Shown: one piece after another, positions 11,671 to 22,350 of the stretch
Numbering within the stretch: position 1 is the first letter of the stretch
Layout: each line of letters starts with the position of its first letter
DNA from: Smittium culicis
Taxonomy: Eukaryota > Kickxellomycota > Harpellomycetes > Harpellales > Legeriomycetaceae
Length of the DNA stretch: 30,105 nt
Direction: 5' to 3'
Assembly: GCA_001970855.1 (NCBI GenBank)
Contig: LSSN01004227.1
Location: forward strand, 1 to 30,105
The notes under the pieces: generated by a model
The model's input: the letters and a program-made list of their open reading frames with translations, nothing else
Told to the model about the DNA's origin: nothing
Database searches by the model: none
Made by a program: the position numbers and the translations under genes

Positions 11671-12640
11671 AAATCCAGATTTAAAATTGACTCAACCAAG
11701 CTATTCGAAGAATTTCTTGTGAGTCGATAGTATGTATCCAAGATGGTATAGTTCGACCAGAATACATGTGAAACTATATCATCAGTTGATACCCCAGCGA
11801 TAGCAGCTAAGGTAGCACCTATTTCTCTTCCTTTTGGGGATAGGCGCTTCAGGGTCGCAGCGTATTAAATCAGATAAAAAATTGATATATCTTGTAATAC
11901 TACCCACCGATAGTGGCTTGGAGCTATCTTTGATATATCTTACAAGCCTTTGAACTACCCGATTGCTATTTTTAATTTGGGTAGTTGGACAGGGATTTAA
12001 TACACCTTTTCCTTGTAGACAATGTACGCATTACTGTATATAGTATTAAATCCGCGTGGGGTTTGATCTGTAATGGCTTATCAATTCGATGGCTACCTAA
12101 TTTTTCTTTAGTGGTAACTATTACTAGGTTTAGCACATCTTTTTCGATTTGTTTACGTTTTTCTTCTATCCTATGAATGTTGCTGGCGTGGAGGAAAACT
12201 GTTACTGATAGCAGTCGGCAAATTTTAGCACTGATTTGCTTAACAGTGAGGGAAGATTTTTTGCCCCATTCTCGAACAAATTCTACACCTGGTGATATTT
12301 CCATCGCAGCGCTGATGAATAATTAAATAGAATTATCACCCAATGCCTTGATAAATTCGGAAAGCTTTAAATGTGCGGCTAGATCAGCTGGACTATCTAA
12401 AAATTGAAGGAGAGCCGATTTGTAGATTTAGATTGAGCCTAATTTCAGCTTTTCTACGTAATATATCTTCGCCAGATAATTGATAGTTTGAGGCGCGAAA
12501 ATTGGATTGGAAATTCGTTTCATATCCGCCAGTCTAGAATGCGCTGCTGTATATAATTGTACCTGGATATACGATTTACACTTAGTTCTTTTTAAGCGAT
12601 AAATTAAATCGCGCAATTGCCGAGATCTTGCGCTTCGAGG
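11649..12640 (-). pseudogene. Tyrosine recombinase remnant of DIRS-like element
   Basis: The clearest frame is 12304-11972, containing SSLTVKQISAKICRLLSVTV and NLVIVTTKEKLGSHRIDKP, typical of the DIRS recombinase catalytic core. After at least two frameshifts the C-terminal part continues with PLSVGSITRYI and then SHVFWSNYTILDTYYRLTR, where the nucleophilic tyrosine is expected. The first catalytic arginine position appears changed, reading FLHAS where active relatives usually have FLRxS. The frame ends at a TGA near 11649 inside the internal complementary region. Sequence upstream of 12304 is more decayed, with one open piece at 12616-12428. It is non-functional as it stands. Confidence 0.8.
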
Positions 12641-12999
12641 AAACGCCGCTGATTATAAATACCGTCAAGCTCTAGTTCTTGTTTTCCGAGAGCGGCGACT
12701 TTCCCCTTTTTGGATCCGGCACTACAATTGTTGCTTGAAAAAGAGTGGCTGTGAAATTGATAGTACAATCAGGTCTGAGAACCAGATCGCATATTTACAC
12801 AATGGTATCACTAGAGTCATTGTGACTCGCTCTCGGAGGACCTTCTGAAATTCCCGGGCTATCAGATTAAAGGGTGTATAGCAGTACGGATTGTCGAGTC
12901 TGGACCGCTTGTGTGTCAGAGTGTTCTGAGAAAGCGCTTTCTCTCCAAGAATCAGCAGTAGTATTGATCCAGCTTTCTGTTCCGGGATGATGAAAAGAT

Positions 13000-13656
13000 G
13001 TCAAAGTCGTGTGACAGATACTGCGAGGTCAGTGATGATAATTTCTCCTATAATAGAAAAAAATTTTTTTTCTCTGTCAGTCTGCTGGAAGCGTCCACTA
13101 GTTTTAGTAAAGATGGCACATAGGTCACTTGTGCGCGGTATTTGGTCTTGAAGCAGTGATTCCATATCTTTTTTGATAATTCCAGCAGCTCCCGGGAGGT
13201 TGTGCTTCCAAATTTCTTGACATTGGAGATTGTGGTTGTGTATTTTGAATAGAATATCACTTATCGTTCCACAAAATTCTTGAGCTTCATTGCATAAAAT
13301 ACTGCCAACAGTTCCTTTGTGTTGATATGCAGTTTCGCCACCTCGGGGTTCCATATACCTCAGTAAGAGCGGTATCCTACTACTATTCCTCAAGCTGAGT
13401 CGCTGCTGTCGGTTAACATCTCCAGCTTTGGCGTCTCAAGAAAGAACGAGCGAACGTTTCGTGACGTTAGCTGGCTCTTCAAGAAGTACAGTTTATGGAT
13501 TGCCGGTTTCGTCAGCGTCACTATCGATTTCCATGAGCTCGAAACTGACAGAGCTCGGCTCTTTAGTTCTGATAGTCCGCGTATCATCAGCCACCTAGGT
13601 AGCAGGGTGAGCGACATCGACTGGGCCTTTCCGATGAAGCACTCCAGAAAACTCAT
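13000..13656 (-). pseudogene. RNase H remnant of DIRS-like element
   Basis: Pieces lie in different minus-strand frames. One frame ends with TPKLEMLTDSSDSA, which carries the first RNase H aspartate. The next gives HINTKELLAVFYAMKL with the catalytic glutamate. A third gives KFGSTTSRELLELSKKIWNH and VTYVPSLLKLVDASSRL, the DIRS-style equivalent of the ADAPSR ending. In the third piece the usual TDNTT motif reads SKYTT, so a catalytic aspartate is lost. Several frame changes separate the pieces. Confidence 0.8.
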
Positions 13657-13659
13657 TTT

Positions 13660-14510
13660 CTTCTATCTAGCATTCAGAAATCTGCTGGCTTTGCGTTCGA
13701 GATCCAGGATCTAAGTGGAAGGAATCTTGAGGGACAATTACCTGGTGTTGACCACCATTCCAAGGTGTGCGATCGACTTAGATGGCTTCTCGGAATTGAC
13801 CTATAACCCAAGCTCCGAGAGCTTGGGGTAGATTAAGTGCATGTTTTTTTGGTTAGCTTTCTTGGATTCCCCCATGATAATCAAATGATAGAGATGTGCA
13901 GATGGTCTAATTCCTTTTTACCTGGGCTATTCTAGAAATAGGCGGGGGATCTTGGTTAAGACCAACGAGCTCAGTGATAGCCCAAATTTCAGGACACTAA
14001 ACTGTAAACAGCGGTCATTCCAATGAAATCGAAGGTACTTTTTACACTCCTTGTAGGTCAATATGTTATTGAAAGCATCCTGGAGGTCTAGTTTCGTAGG
14101 AAATCCTTCAGGGGGACTATTCTGCAGATTGAAGTTAGCGTCTCTATCTTTAATTTTTGCTCTTCCTCTTGGAGCTTTAGCTTCCGGAGGTCGATGAAGG
14201 ATCTTAGGTCTCATATCTACTTCTGCTTCGTGAATATCTGGATGTAAATATATGGGCCCCTCAGCTAGATACCCTCGATTTCTCGCTTGGATATCATAGA
14301 GACAGCTTCCATCTTCATAACTTTGTTGGCCTCCTGACTAAACTTTCTTTTTTACCTTCTCCGGCTGAAGTGATTCTCAGGATGAGTTCTTAAAGAGTAT
14401 TCTGAATCCCCTGTCCATTATTCTCAGAACCAATTGACTGTCCGTTATCTTGGACCAACCGATTTGAACATAGCTATGCGACCCCCAATGGAGAGCCTTT
14501 CCGGGTATCT
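13660..14510 (-). pseudogene. Reverse transcriptase remnant of DIRS-like element
   Basis: The frame 14214-13927 contains FPTKLDLQDAFNNI, KKYLRFHWND and LQFSVLKFGLSLS, matching RT fingers and palm motifs of DIRS-type elements. The conserved YxDD box falls near 13880-13892, where the reading is LYHL followed by IIMGESKK, so both aspartates are gone. Upstream (about 14510-14380) a decayed segment resembles the stretch that precedes RT in related elements (GRIAMFK ... MDRG). In-frame stops and frame changes occur throughout. Confidence 0.82.
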
Positions 14511-14842
14511 ATTGCGACCCCTTTCCGCAGCCTCGACCTCTCTCGCGAAAATAAAATTTGCGGTCGTGGTTTTTGTGACTGGCTACAACGGCGGTTGCAG
14601 CTGCCCATATCCTTAGGGATCATACTCTGCTGGGACCTACGAAAGGTTTAGATTCGTTTTCGTTTAGCAGTAGGTTTATTTGAAATATGGACGCCCAATG
14701 AATCTTAGTCCATCAAGGGTTTAATGTCATTTTCAGCTAGCTGATTCGGTTTATGAGAAGGTTTAAATCCCTTGTAAAGGTTGTATAACCTTGCTTGGGC
14801 TAAAGTGACCGCAATTTCAGACAAGAGAGATCTTATTGTGCT

Positions 14843-15295
14843 TTAAAAAAGAATTTCTGGATCTTTGGAGGTTCCCATACATTTATTTTCTATGATTCGG
14901 CGATCTAAAATGTGGTCAATTAGCAGGGTTGCATTTTCAATGGCTAAATATATTATATAGAAAGCAGGATCAGTTTTATTCACTTTTCTCGGCGATTTAT
15001 CGTCCATTTTTGGCGGAATATAGTTCATTGAAGTAGTCTAGGGTCAAGAGTGGATACCAATCTTGCGTTCTTCTTCAGCCAACGGTGTTCATAAGAAGTC
15101 TTCTTCAATCGATGGAAGCGCTTCAATGAGCTCTAGGTATACTTACAAGTCTGCAAATGGCATCCTAGTTGAAACGTATGGGTCTTCTGGTTCTTGGTTA
15201 CTCTCACTTTCAGGTTTGATTTGCTGTACCAGTTCTTTTAATACCTTGATTTGGCATTGGCTTTCGGGAGCTTGGATTTCAGTTGCTTGTTCCAT
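14843..15295 (-). pseudogene. Gag-like remnant of DIRS-like element
   Basis: A minus-strand ATG at 15295 opens about 50 codons (MEQATEIQAPESQ...) before a stop. Broken frames follow, and then a 61-codon piece from 15028 beginning MNYIPPKMDDKSPRKVNKTD. That second motif resembles the N-terminal region of the first ORF in fungal DIRS-type elements, from memory rather than from a search. Its position before RT fits gag. Sequence between 14843 and about 14510 is too decayed to assign. Confidence 0.6.
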
Positions 15296-15380
15296 CTTTT
15301 AATATTTTTGGAGGAAATAAAAATTTATAAATATTCTCTAGTATAAAATTTTTAAGTTGAAAGTTTTTATGCTGGTAGAG

Positions 15381-15556
15381 TACCTTTGCGAAAGAAAAGA
15401 TGATAAGGATAAAACTAGTGTGTACTTTACATTATATATCATAAAAAATTTTTTTGTAGTTCATTTATTTCACTTAATTTTATTGGTTTGTAATTTTCGG
15501 TTTAGTTTTATCCTATAAGATAGTAACACTTAATGCGTATCCTCTCTGAAGTAAAA
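15381..15556 (-). repeat. Inverted terminal repeat, 5' end of DIRS-like element
   Basis: The partner of 11388-11550 in inverted orientation. It lies just upstream of the gag-like remnant and probably carries the element's promoter. The longest easily seen match to the other arm is the TTTTCGGTTTAGTTT block at 15495-15509. Confidence 0.85.
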
Positions 15557-15560
15557 TTAC

Positions 15561-18500
15561 TATAAATCTAAATTAAAATTTTTCTTTCAACGAATCTCCA
15601 ATCGCTCGCGCTATCGGTATCAGTTGATGTGATGGATGATCCATCAAACTATCGCATATCTCATTTGTGCCTTGCAATAATATCAATTATCAGGGCCTTT
15701 TTTTATCCTTTTTATTTCAAAAAATTTTTACTACAAATAAAAATGATTCAATCGTAAAATTTGGTATAAAATATCCACTCTGTATTTTTTATAGAAATTA
15801 TTAAGAGATTTCGCCATAAAATGACTTGGGCGGCTATTTATTTCAATTATGAATTCGACATTATCATTTATCTTTCTCTGTGAGTGATATAAACACAAAT
15901 TTGATTGAAGTACAAGGCATTTTAGCTCTAGAGCTGTCAATGCCGGTTTTATCAATAGAGCCAAGAAATGCGATTAAAGATAATATACCGTTACTTTTGG
16001 TTATGAACTTTTTAACACTAAAATAGCTATTATCACCTCAAGCACCAAAAATTTGAATTACTGAGACTATGCTTATTGATTTATTGGTGAATAAATTGTT
16101 TTCTTTACCATTGAATACTCTTGATAACTCTTTTTTTCAACTATAATTCCAATTTAATTGATTTTTCTACTAAATTTATAATTACGCTAAAATAGCTTTT
16201 AATTGATTAAATGCAAAATTTCAGACGAAGAATAAATAAGCCAAATATACCATAACATGAATGAATATGGGTATTTTCGAATTATTTAGTGCTCTAGTGT
16301 TACTTTAGAACTTTTTGTTCAGTAGAATTTTTTCCGAGTCTTTGCTTGATATTTCGTTTATTTTAAAAAGTAATTTTATTTGTTGTATTGGATAGATATT
16401 GAGTTTCCAGAAAGGCAATTTCATCCTTTATGAAATAGACATTGCTCTTGTTGACCTGTAATGTTAGTTTATAGGGGGGAGGGTTTGATCTGGTACTGCT
16501 GCTATTACTTTTGCGAGTAACTGATGGGAGGCTGGAAGCTTTTGAAAGTACAAGTGTCATATATCAGATTTACATAAATGGGCTAAAAAGTTCAGACTCA
16601 ATAATTATCATTGGCCCGTCTGTACAATCGCTTAAATAATATTCCAATTTTGACAGCATTATGAGTTGGTCATGAAAAACCATATCATGATGAAAAATTA
16701 ATTTATATTTGCACTCATAACAGCTTATCAATTATTAAATTGATCTGCCTTAATTCTTGCCAAAGATTCAAACATTTCTATTCCGTAAAGACCGTATAGT
16801 TCTGACTACTATTTTTAATTCCTGGTTTGAATACCAATAATTGTTTATATGCTGTAAATCGGCCCTTGAAATGACTGGATTCATTATTGGATTAGTGTTT
16901 ATTCCTAATAGCAGGTTTTTTACTGACACAATGATTACTGTGGTTTTCTGAAATCTAAAAAAAGGACGAAGAGGTATTCAATTAAAATGTTTTTTCTATT
17001 TTAGAGCTGTTTCAATTTCTGAGTAGAACAATATTGAATTGCCAAAAAAGTTTACAAGTCAAATTTAATAAAAATTTTCTTTACTTGACTCTCTTTGAAA
17101 CTACTATATCGCTTAAGGGGTTCTATAAAAAAATATTATATTAGGAATACGCAATTTTTCCCCATTTCCTAAAGCTAAAGCCTATAAATATTTCGAATTA
17201 TGAGGTTTCAGAAAGCAAAAATTTTGGATTCATGACTTAGATCCATGTAAAAAGAGATAATTACATAAAAATAGTCTCAGTAAATTTAATTGTCGATGTT
17301 TATAAAATTTATTCCAAGAGAAAAATATTCTTTGATTCCAAAATAATTCATTAAACCAAGATTCACGATAAAAAAATCATTGAAATTTGTTATATATTCT
17401 AATTAAATCTCTTCAAAAATATTTTTACGTCTATAATACTAAACTCGACGTTTTTTTTAGATTCTTGAAAAAGGATCTATGAATTAATTTAGGAAGATTA
17501 TGCATCAATTATTGCGAATATATTATCATATCTAAATGATTTATTGATTGAAATAGGTTTTCGATCTATTACAAATTTATTTCTAGGGTTCTAGAAAATC
17601 AAAATTTATGATTTTTACTTCCAATTCTTGATTCGCATACCTCCCATTCCCCTCCCAAAAACATAAATTCATCAAGAAATATTGCTATGATTAAAATAGG
17701 AATATTTTGCTCTACCTCAACATCGGACGCAGTAGCTTAATAAACGTTTGAGAATTGAGCGAAAAAACAAAACAGTACATCATGACTCATAAAATTTCCT
17801 AATAAATCAAAATCGGATATACTTATTGCTATTCTAGTAAATTAGAATTTTAATTAATATTCTTGATCATTCAACAACTTCATTTAATCCTCGTGGCGAA
17901 TACTTTGAAAAATCTATTGAAGCGTCCCATATTGATACCCTCTTCTTCCATTTACTAGTTCGGCTAATTCAGGCTTCGGGTTTATCCAAGTACTCGCATA
18001 TTCTTAAGAATTATGAAAAACTTGACCTAGAGTACATAAAGAACATATAAAGAGTTATTTAGAACATGTTTATAGCGTTCCTATTAAGGAGCTATTCAAC
18101 TTCATAAGTTACAGCATGATTCTCTGTAATTTTTCATTAATATCTCTAATTATGAAAGCAATAGCAATAGAAGTTGAATCGTCAGTAATAGATTGTATTG
18201 AACCCTTAGCAAATCTTTAGAGTATTTTTTTTTATTCTCTGAATAATTCGAACAATGTATCTTTTTATGAATGTGGTCATAGAATCATTAAATACGATTC
18301 TCCCAACCAATTCGATGCCCAATTTCTAATTTATTCCTATCGGAGCATGGATAAGTGATACCTCACCGGATGTCCTGTTGTGGAATCTAATCAGGCTTCC
18401 TTCTAATGATACGACCTCTCGTAAAAAAGGTTGGAGGATGACCTTTTTTTAAGTTTATTGCTAATAGAAAAAGGATATTTATTTTGCGTTATATGTCGTA

Positions 18501-20529
18501 GAGTGATTCTACGACTGGGTAAAAGAGAAATAAAGGGCAAATAAAATTAGGTCGAACTAAAATTCTTAATTTTGCTAAGTACAAAGAAAAACGAGCAGAA
18601 AGAAAAAAATGAATTTAGAAAGATCTACACGTTATTACAAAATCTTTCTTACAAAGAAAATTAAGATATTTTTAATTGAATCAAATATCAAGAGAATAAA
18701 AATTAAAAATAAAAATAACAAGACAATACGAATCTTAAAAATTTAGAATAGAAAACAGAATAACTAGAAGCAAATAATGCATATATGTTGAACTCAGAGA
18801 ACCTTTAGTTCGCTCTCGAATTTTAGTGATAACAATTTTTATAGTTAGTTTTTTTCTTTTATAATTAAATTGGAGTATAAGTTTAAATAAAAAAAACAAA
18901 TAGCATCGAAAATAGGGTAAAAAGTGCACTGAAAACTTAAAACTCATATATTCTCAAGGCTAAAAATTTGATTTAAACTCATAACATTATTTACATTATA
19001 ACATTTAAAACAAAAATTCATGGAACAGGGTTTACAATTAAAACACAAATAAGAAACTATTTTTTTCCTCTCTCAATTTTAATATTCATTCGCTAAAACA
19101 TAAAAGCACGCTTTAAAAGCTTCACTGTATATATTTCTTATATACTAAATTAAATCCTTAATCGTAAATAAAGGTAGTGGTACGTATAAAACTACCACAT
19201 ATACGGTCTGTGCTTAAGGTTATTTTCTATAAGTGAAATTTATTTGTGTCAAATTGCGAGTTTTGACTCAAATCCTTTGGATTCATGATAGATTAGCCAA
19301 ATTATATCTGGATATTGGGAGAAAAATAAAATTCGTTTAATTAAGGCATCGTTCCAGGATCAACGATTAGGAAAGGTTATGAAAGTATTTTAATGCTATT
19401 ATTAAGGTGAATAAGACTAATAAATATGATTGTAGCGACTATATATAACCGTAGTAGTCTGGTTTTTTTTGTTCGCAGTATTATTGATTTATCGGCAACT
19501 ATACGCAGATTCTTCTCTATATTAAATCAATTTAGTAATGCACCTTTTTTCTTAAGCTAATTTAAATGAACTCTGGTAATCATGTTACGAATTTTTTTTG
19601 CTTTATTAGTACATTATTAGTAAAGTTTTCACACCTGATATTTCATACGACCACTTCTAGGATAAAATCATATTATCTCGTCCTTTTATCTAAAATAAGC
19701 TGCACGATTAATTCATCTATTTCATCTAATAAAGAGCCGAAATAAGCTAATAATTTATTTCTAAGTAAATTATCATTATTATTGTTGTAACGAAGAGGAA
19801 ACCAGATTCTAAGCTATTTAATCTTAAATCAATAATATATTAGCCGCACTAATTAGATCGTCATTGCACTATCTAATTATTGAATTCGACTCGTATCATT
19901 CTTCCCCGTATATAATTAAAATTAAAATTGAATTAAACTTGTATTTTATCGTAAAATCTTTAGTTACTAATTTAAATTTTCTCGTAGTATTACTGATTTT
20001 GGTAACATTTATTTATTTTAACATATAAGCGAAATTAATATAAAATCGACTACCCTTAATAATAAATTAAGTATAAAACAGAATATTTTATAAAATTAAT
20101 GATTATTTTCGATAATTTCGTTAAATGTATATATCAAAGTAATAAAAGTAGTTTAGTTAATAAAAAATTTTTATAATATGATTATATGAATTTATGTCAG
20201 AAAACAGCCAAAATTTCATTAAAATCTCCAATTATTTCGACATTGACCATCTAACTCTATTTTTTCTAGATTTACAATAGAAATAGTATATCAGTGAGTA
20301 TTTTTAAAAAATGGTTGAATTTTAAATTATCTTATAAATTATTTAAATTTTATTTTTGTCTTATATTTTTTTCCACCAGAATTTTTTTTTATTATTGATA
20401 CGATATTAAAAAATATAAAACCATTTTAAATAATGCTTAGAGATTTGTCATAAATATATGATATTAATTTTCTCTGGTAAGTTGCTAGTATTATTGAAGA
20501 TATCTTCAACTGATACTTTTAATGCATAA
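15561..20529. other. Gene-poor AT-rich region
   Basis: About 5 kb with no gene I can support. Short minus-strand open frames at 15731-15964 and 16363-16560, and one at 18735-18947, have no recognised domain. A stretch around 17841-18460 reads partly like decayed coding DNA and is listed separately. I found no tRNA, rRNA or tandem array. Most of it is probably decayed repeat and spacer. Confidence 0.5.
17841..18460 (+). pseudogene. Possible relic of coding sequence, unassigned
   Basis: A plus-strand frame is open for about 69 codons (17841-18050) without an ATG start. It has less low-complexity composition than its surroundings, including NPRGEYFEKSIEASH and LIQASGLSKYSHILKNY. After several stops a second stretch near 18255-18400 contains ECGHRIIKYDSPNQFDAQF and CPVVESNQASF. 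I do not recognise a family. It could be a decayed transposon or gene, or chance. Confidence 0.25.
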
Positions 20530-20725
20530 TTAACCCTTTCGCGTTCAACACCCTTAAAAATATCGAATTTATTGATTCGCTTATGATTTATAAGCAAATT
20601 TGCTATTTGATTTAAAAATGCAATAAACCAATAACTATTAAGGCCTAGGAGTTAAAGAATTTTAGCTGATCATAGTTGGTTGTATTTTGTTGCCAAATAT
20701 AGTCAACTACGCGCGAAAGAGTTAA
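20530..20725. mobile_element. piggyBac-like MITE, copy A
   Basis: A 196-bp element including TTAA at both edges. The left edge is TTAACCCTTTCGCG. The right edge reads TTAACTCTTTCGCG on the opposite strand, giving terminal inverted repeats of about 14 bp with one mismatch. The interior shares ATCGAATTTATTGATTCG and TTAAGGCCT with copy B. There is no coding capacity. TTAA target duplication plus CCCTTT termini is the signature of piggyBac-type non-autonomous elements. Confidence 0.75.
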
Positions 20726-20908
20726 GTAATAATAATTTATTTATGTAATTTTTTCAAGAATGAATTATACAGAATTTCTTTAATTTATTTTATTTTGTAC
20801 GTCATCAAAAAAAAAAAACGTAGATAAAAAAATGTCAAGTGGTTACTAAGTTATGTATTTTAAAAAAAAGAGTCAAATAAACATTTTTTCCAGGGAAATT
20901 TAATTTTT

Positions 20909-21105
20909 TTAACCCTTTCAGGGGCGGTTGGCCTTTTTTGAACTACCAAAATTATCCAACCAAACGACAGAAATATAAATCAATATAAGATAATAATAAA
21001 TTATTGGATGGTAAATTATAAACATCCAATAATTAATAAGTATAATGACTTATCCAATTACGATTTTTTAAAAAGTTTAAGAGCGCTTGCCCCGGAAAGG
21101 GTTAA
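20909..21105. mobile_element. piggyBac-like MITE, copy C
   Basis: A 197-bp element bounded by TTAA. Edges are TTAACCCTTTCAGGGGC and, on the other strand, TTAACCCTTTCCGGGGC, so the terminal inverted repeat is about 17 bp with one mismatch. The interior differs from copies A and B and contains a perfect 12-bp hairpin, AATTATTGGATG (20999-21010) with CATCCAATAATT (21023-21034). Same length and termini but a different core suggest a second subfamily mobilised by the same kind of transposase. Confidence 0.75.
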
Positions 21106-22153
21106 AGAAATGAGCATTTTAGTATATACACAAACATAATTTTAGATAATGAAATTTCTTTAATAAAATGTTTTATTTATACACAATATTCATAGATATA
21201 TTTTCTATTCTAAAAACTCTGCCAGTATTATATTTAAATACATTAATGTCAGAAAAAAAGGTTTTTTATTTTAAATTGTTATTTATAATAAAGCTATTAT
21301 AGTCAAGTGTAAATCATATTAAGTTAGTTAAATAAGCAATATTAAAGATACAAAAAAAAGGAGAAAAAGTCTGAAGAGAAGATTTAGTGCTATCATCTGT
21401 CGCTGAACACTAACTTTCCTTAATGCCCTGATGAATACCATTTGGTTTTCATAGCTAGCCACAGTTCTCTTTTATTATTATCCACAAGTCTAATGTAAAT
21501 TTCTGTCTCAGGTCTTGTTTCCACCTGTTAAAGATTCCTTCGCTATATATTTGTATCTGATAGAGCAGACTCGGCTCTTTCCCGATTTATATTCCTAATC
21601 TCTAATTCATAGAGCACGTCTATTTTACAATGTTTTTTAACTATTGGCTGTTGAAAATTGTATGTCACCTCTGTATTCAATCTACTGGCTAGCTTTTTTG
21701 TCGAATGAATTAGTGTATAAAAAATTATAAATTTTCTTCCATAAATCATTTACTCTTTTAAGTCCAAAGTAATTGTGAGGAGTACAATCATTTCTTTCTT
21801 TGTAAGAGTTGAATACTTGTAATTGGCTAATTATCTATTTTATCCTATTTTTGATTTTTCCCCCAGTTATAAGTGCATTGTGAATAAGAATCCATAGATG
21901 ATTGGTTTTTTTTCGGTACAAGTCAATCTTGTGTATTTTTTGCCACTTATAATTATGCGAATTATACCTGTTATCAAATCATATCTGATTTGGCTAAACT
22001 ATAAAATCTCTACTATTTTCCTAGTATATATTTTTTATTGCTAGTTTGCTACAAAAATTAATTAATATCAAATTATTTTTTGGGTTTATTTCATTGGGTA
22101 TTGACCTAATAGCATTATACGAGGTATTAAACTATTTATCTTTGATCTCTATG
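21106..22153. other. Spacer between MITE copies C and B
   Basis: About 1 kb, AT-rich, without a gene. A minus-strand stretch at about 21390-21750 looks like decayed coding DNA and is listed separately. Confidence 0.5.
21390..21750 (-). pseudogene. Possible relic of coding sequence, unassigned
   Basis: One minus-strand frame runs from 21749 with only a few stops. It includes STKKLASRLNTEVTYNFQQ, KKHCKIDVLYELEIRN and, after two stops, VETRPETEIYIRLVDNNKRE and LWLAMKTKWYSSGH. The composition is more protein-like than surrounding AT-rich frames. I recognise no domain. It may be a remnant of a transposon protein. Confidence 0.3.
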
Positions 22154-22350
22154 TTAACCCTTTTCCGTCCAACACTCTTTAAAAAATCGAATTTATTGAT
22201 TCGATAGTCAATTATAAAATTCTTTATTATTTGATTTTATTTTGAATTATACCAATATATCTTAAGGCCTCGGAATTAATCGATTTTCATTGAAAGTGGT
22301 TGGCTATATTTGGCCATCCAAAAATAGTCTACCGCGCGGGAAAGGGTTAA
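22154..22350. mobile_element. piggyBac-like MITE, copy B
   Basis: A 197-bp element bounded by TTAA. The left edge is TTAACCCTTTTCCG and the right edge on the other strand is TTAACCCTTTCCCGCG. The interior is homologous to copy A throughout (shared ATCGAATTTATTGATTCG, ATTTGATTT and TTAAGGCCT blocks), with many substitutions. There is no open frame. Confidence 0.75.

Larger units (their letters stand above)
11345..15560 (-). mobile_element. Degenerate DIRS-like tyrosine-recombinase retrotransposon
   Basis: A roughly 4.2-kb element read on the minus strand, in the order gag-like, reverse transcriptase, RNase H and tyrosine recombinase. It is bounded by inverted, not direct, terminal repeats (11388-11550 and 15381-15556). 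An internal complementary region sits between the recombinase and the 3' ITR (about 11575-11670). This combination is diagnostic of DIRS-type elements, which replicate through a circular intermediate and integrate by tyrosine recombinase rather than DDE integrase. Every coding part is frameshifted or carries stops, and key catalytic residues are gone, so it is a fossil. The outer limits are approximate. A palindromic block at 11345-11380 may be the true left tip. Base composition is visibly less AT-biased than the flanks. Confidence 0.88.

Noticed and set aside
15063..15302. Plus-strand Ser-rich frame opposite the gag-like remnant
   Set aside because: The minus-strand reading fits the DIRS element order, so the plus frame is its shadow.
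11972..15302. Ty3/gypsy LTR retrotransposon
   Set aside because: Terminal repeats are inverted, an internal complementary region is present, and the last ORF is a tyrosine recombinase rather than a DDE integrase.
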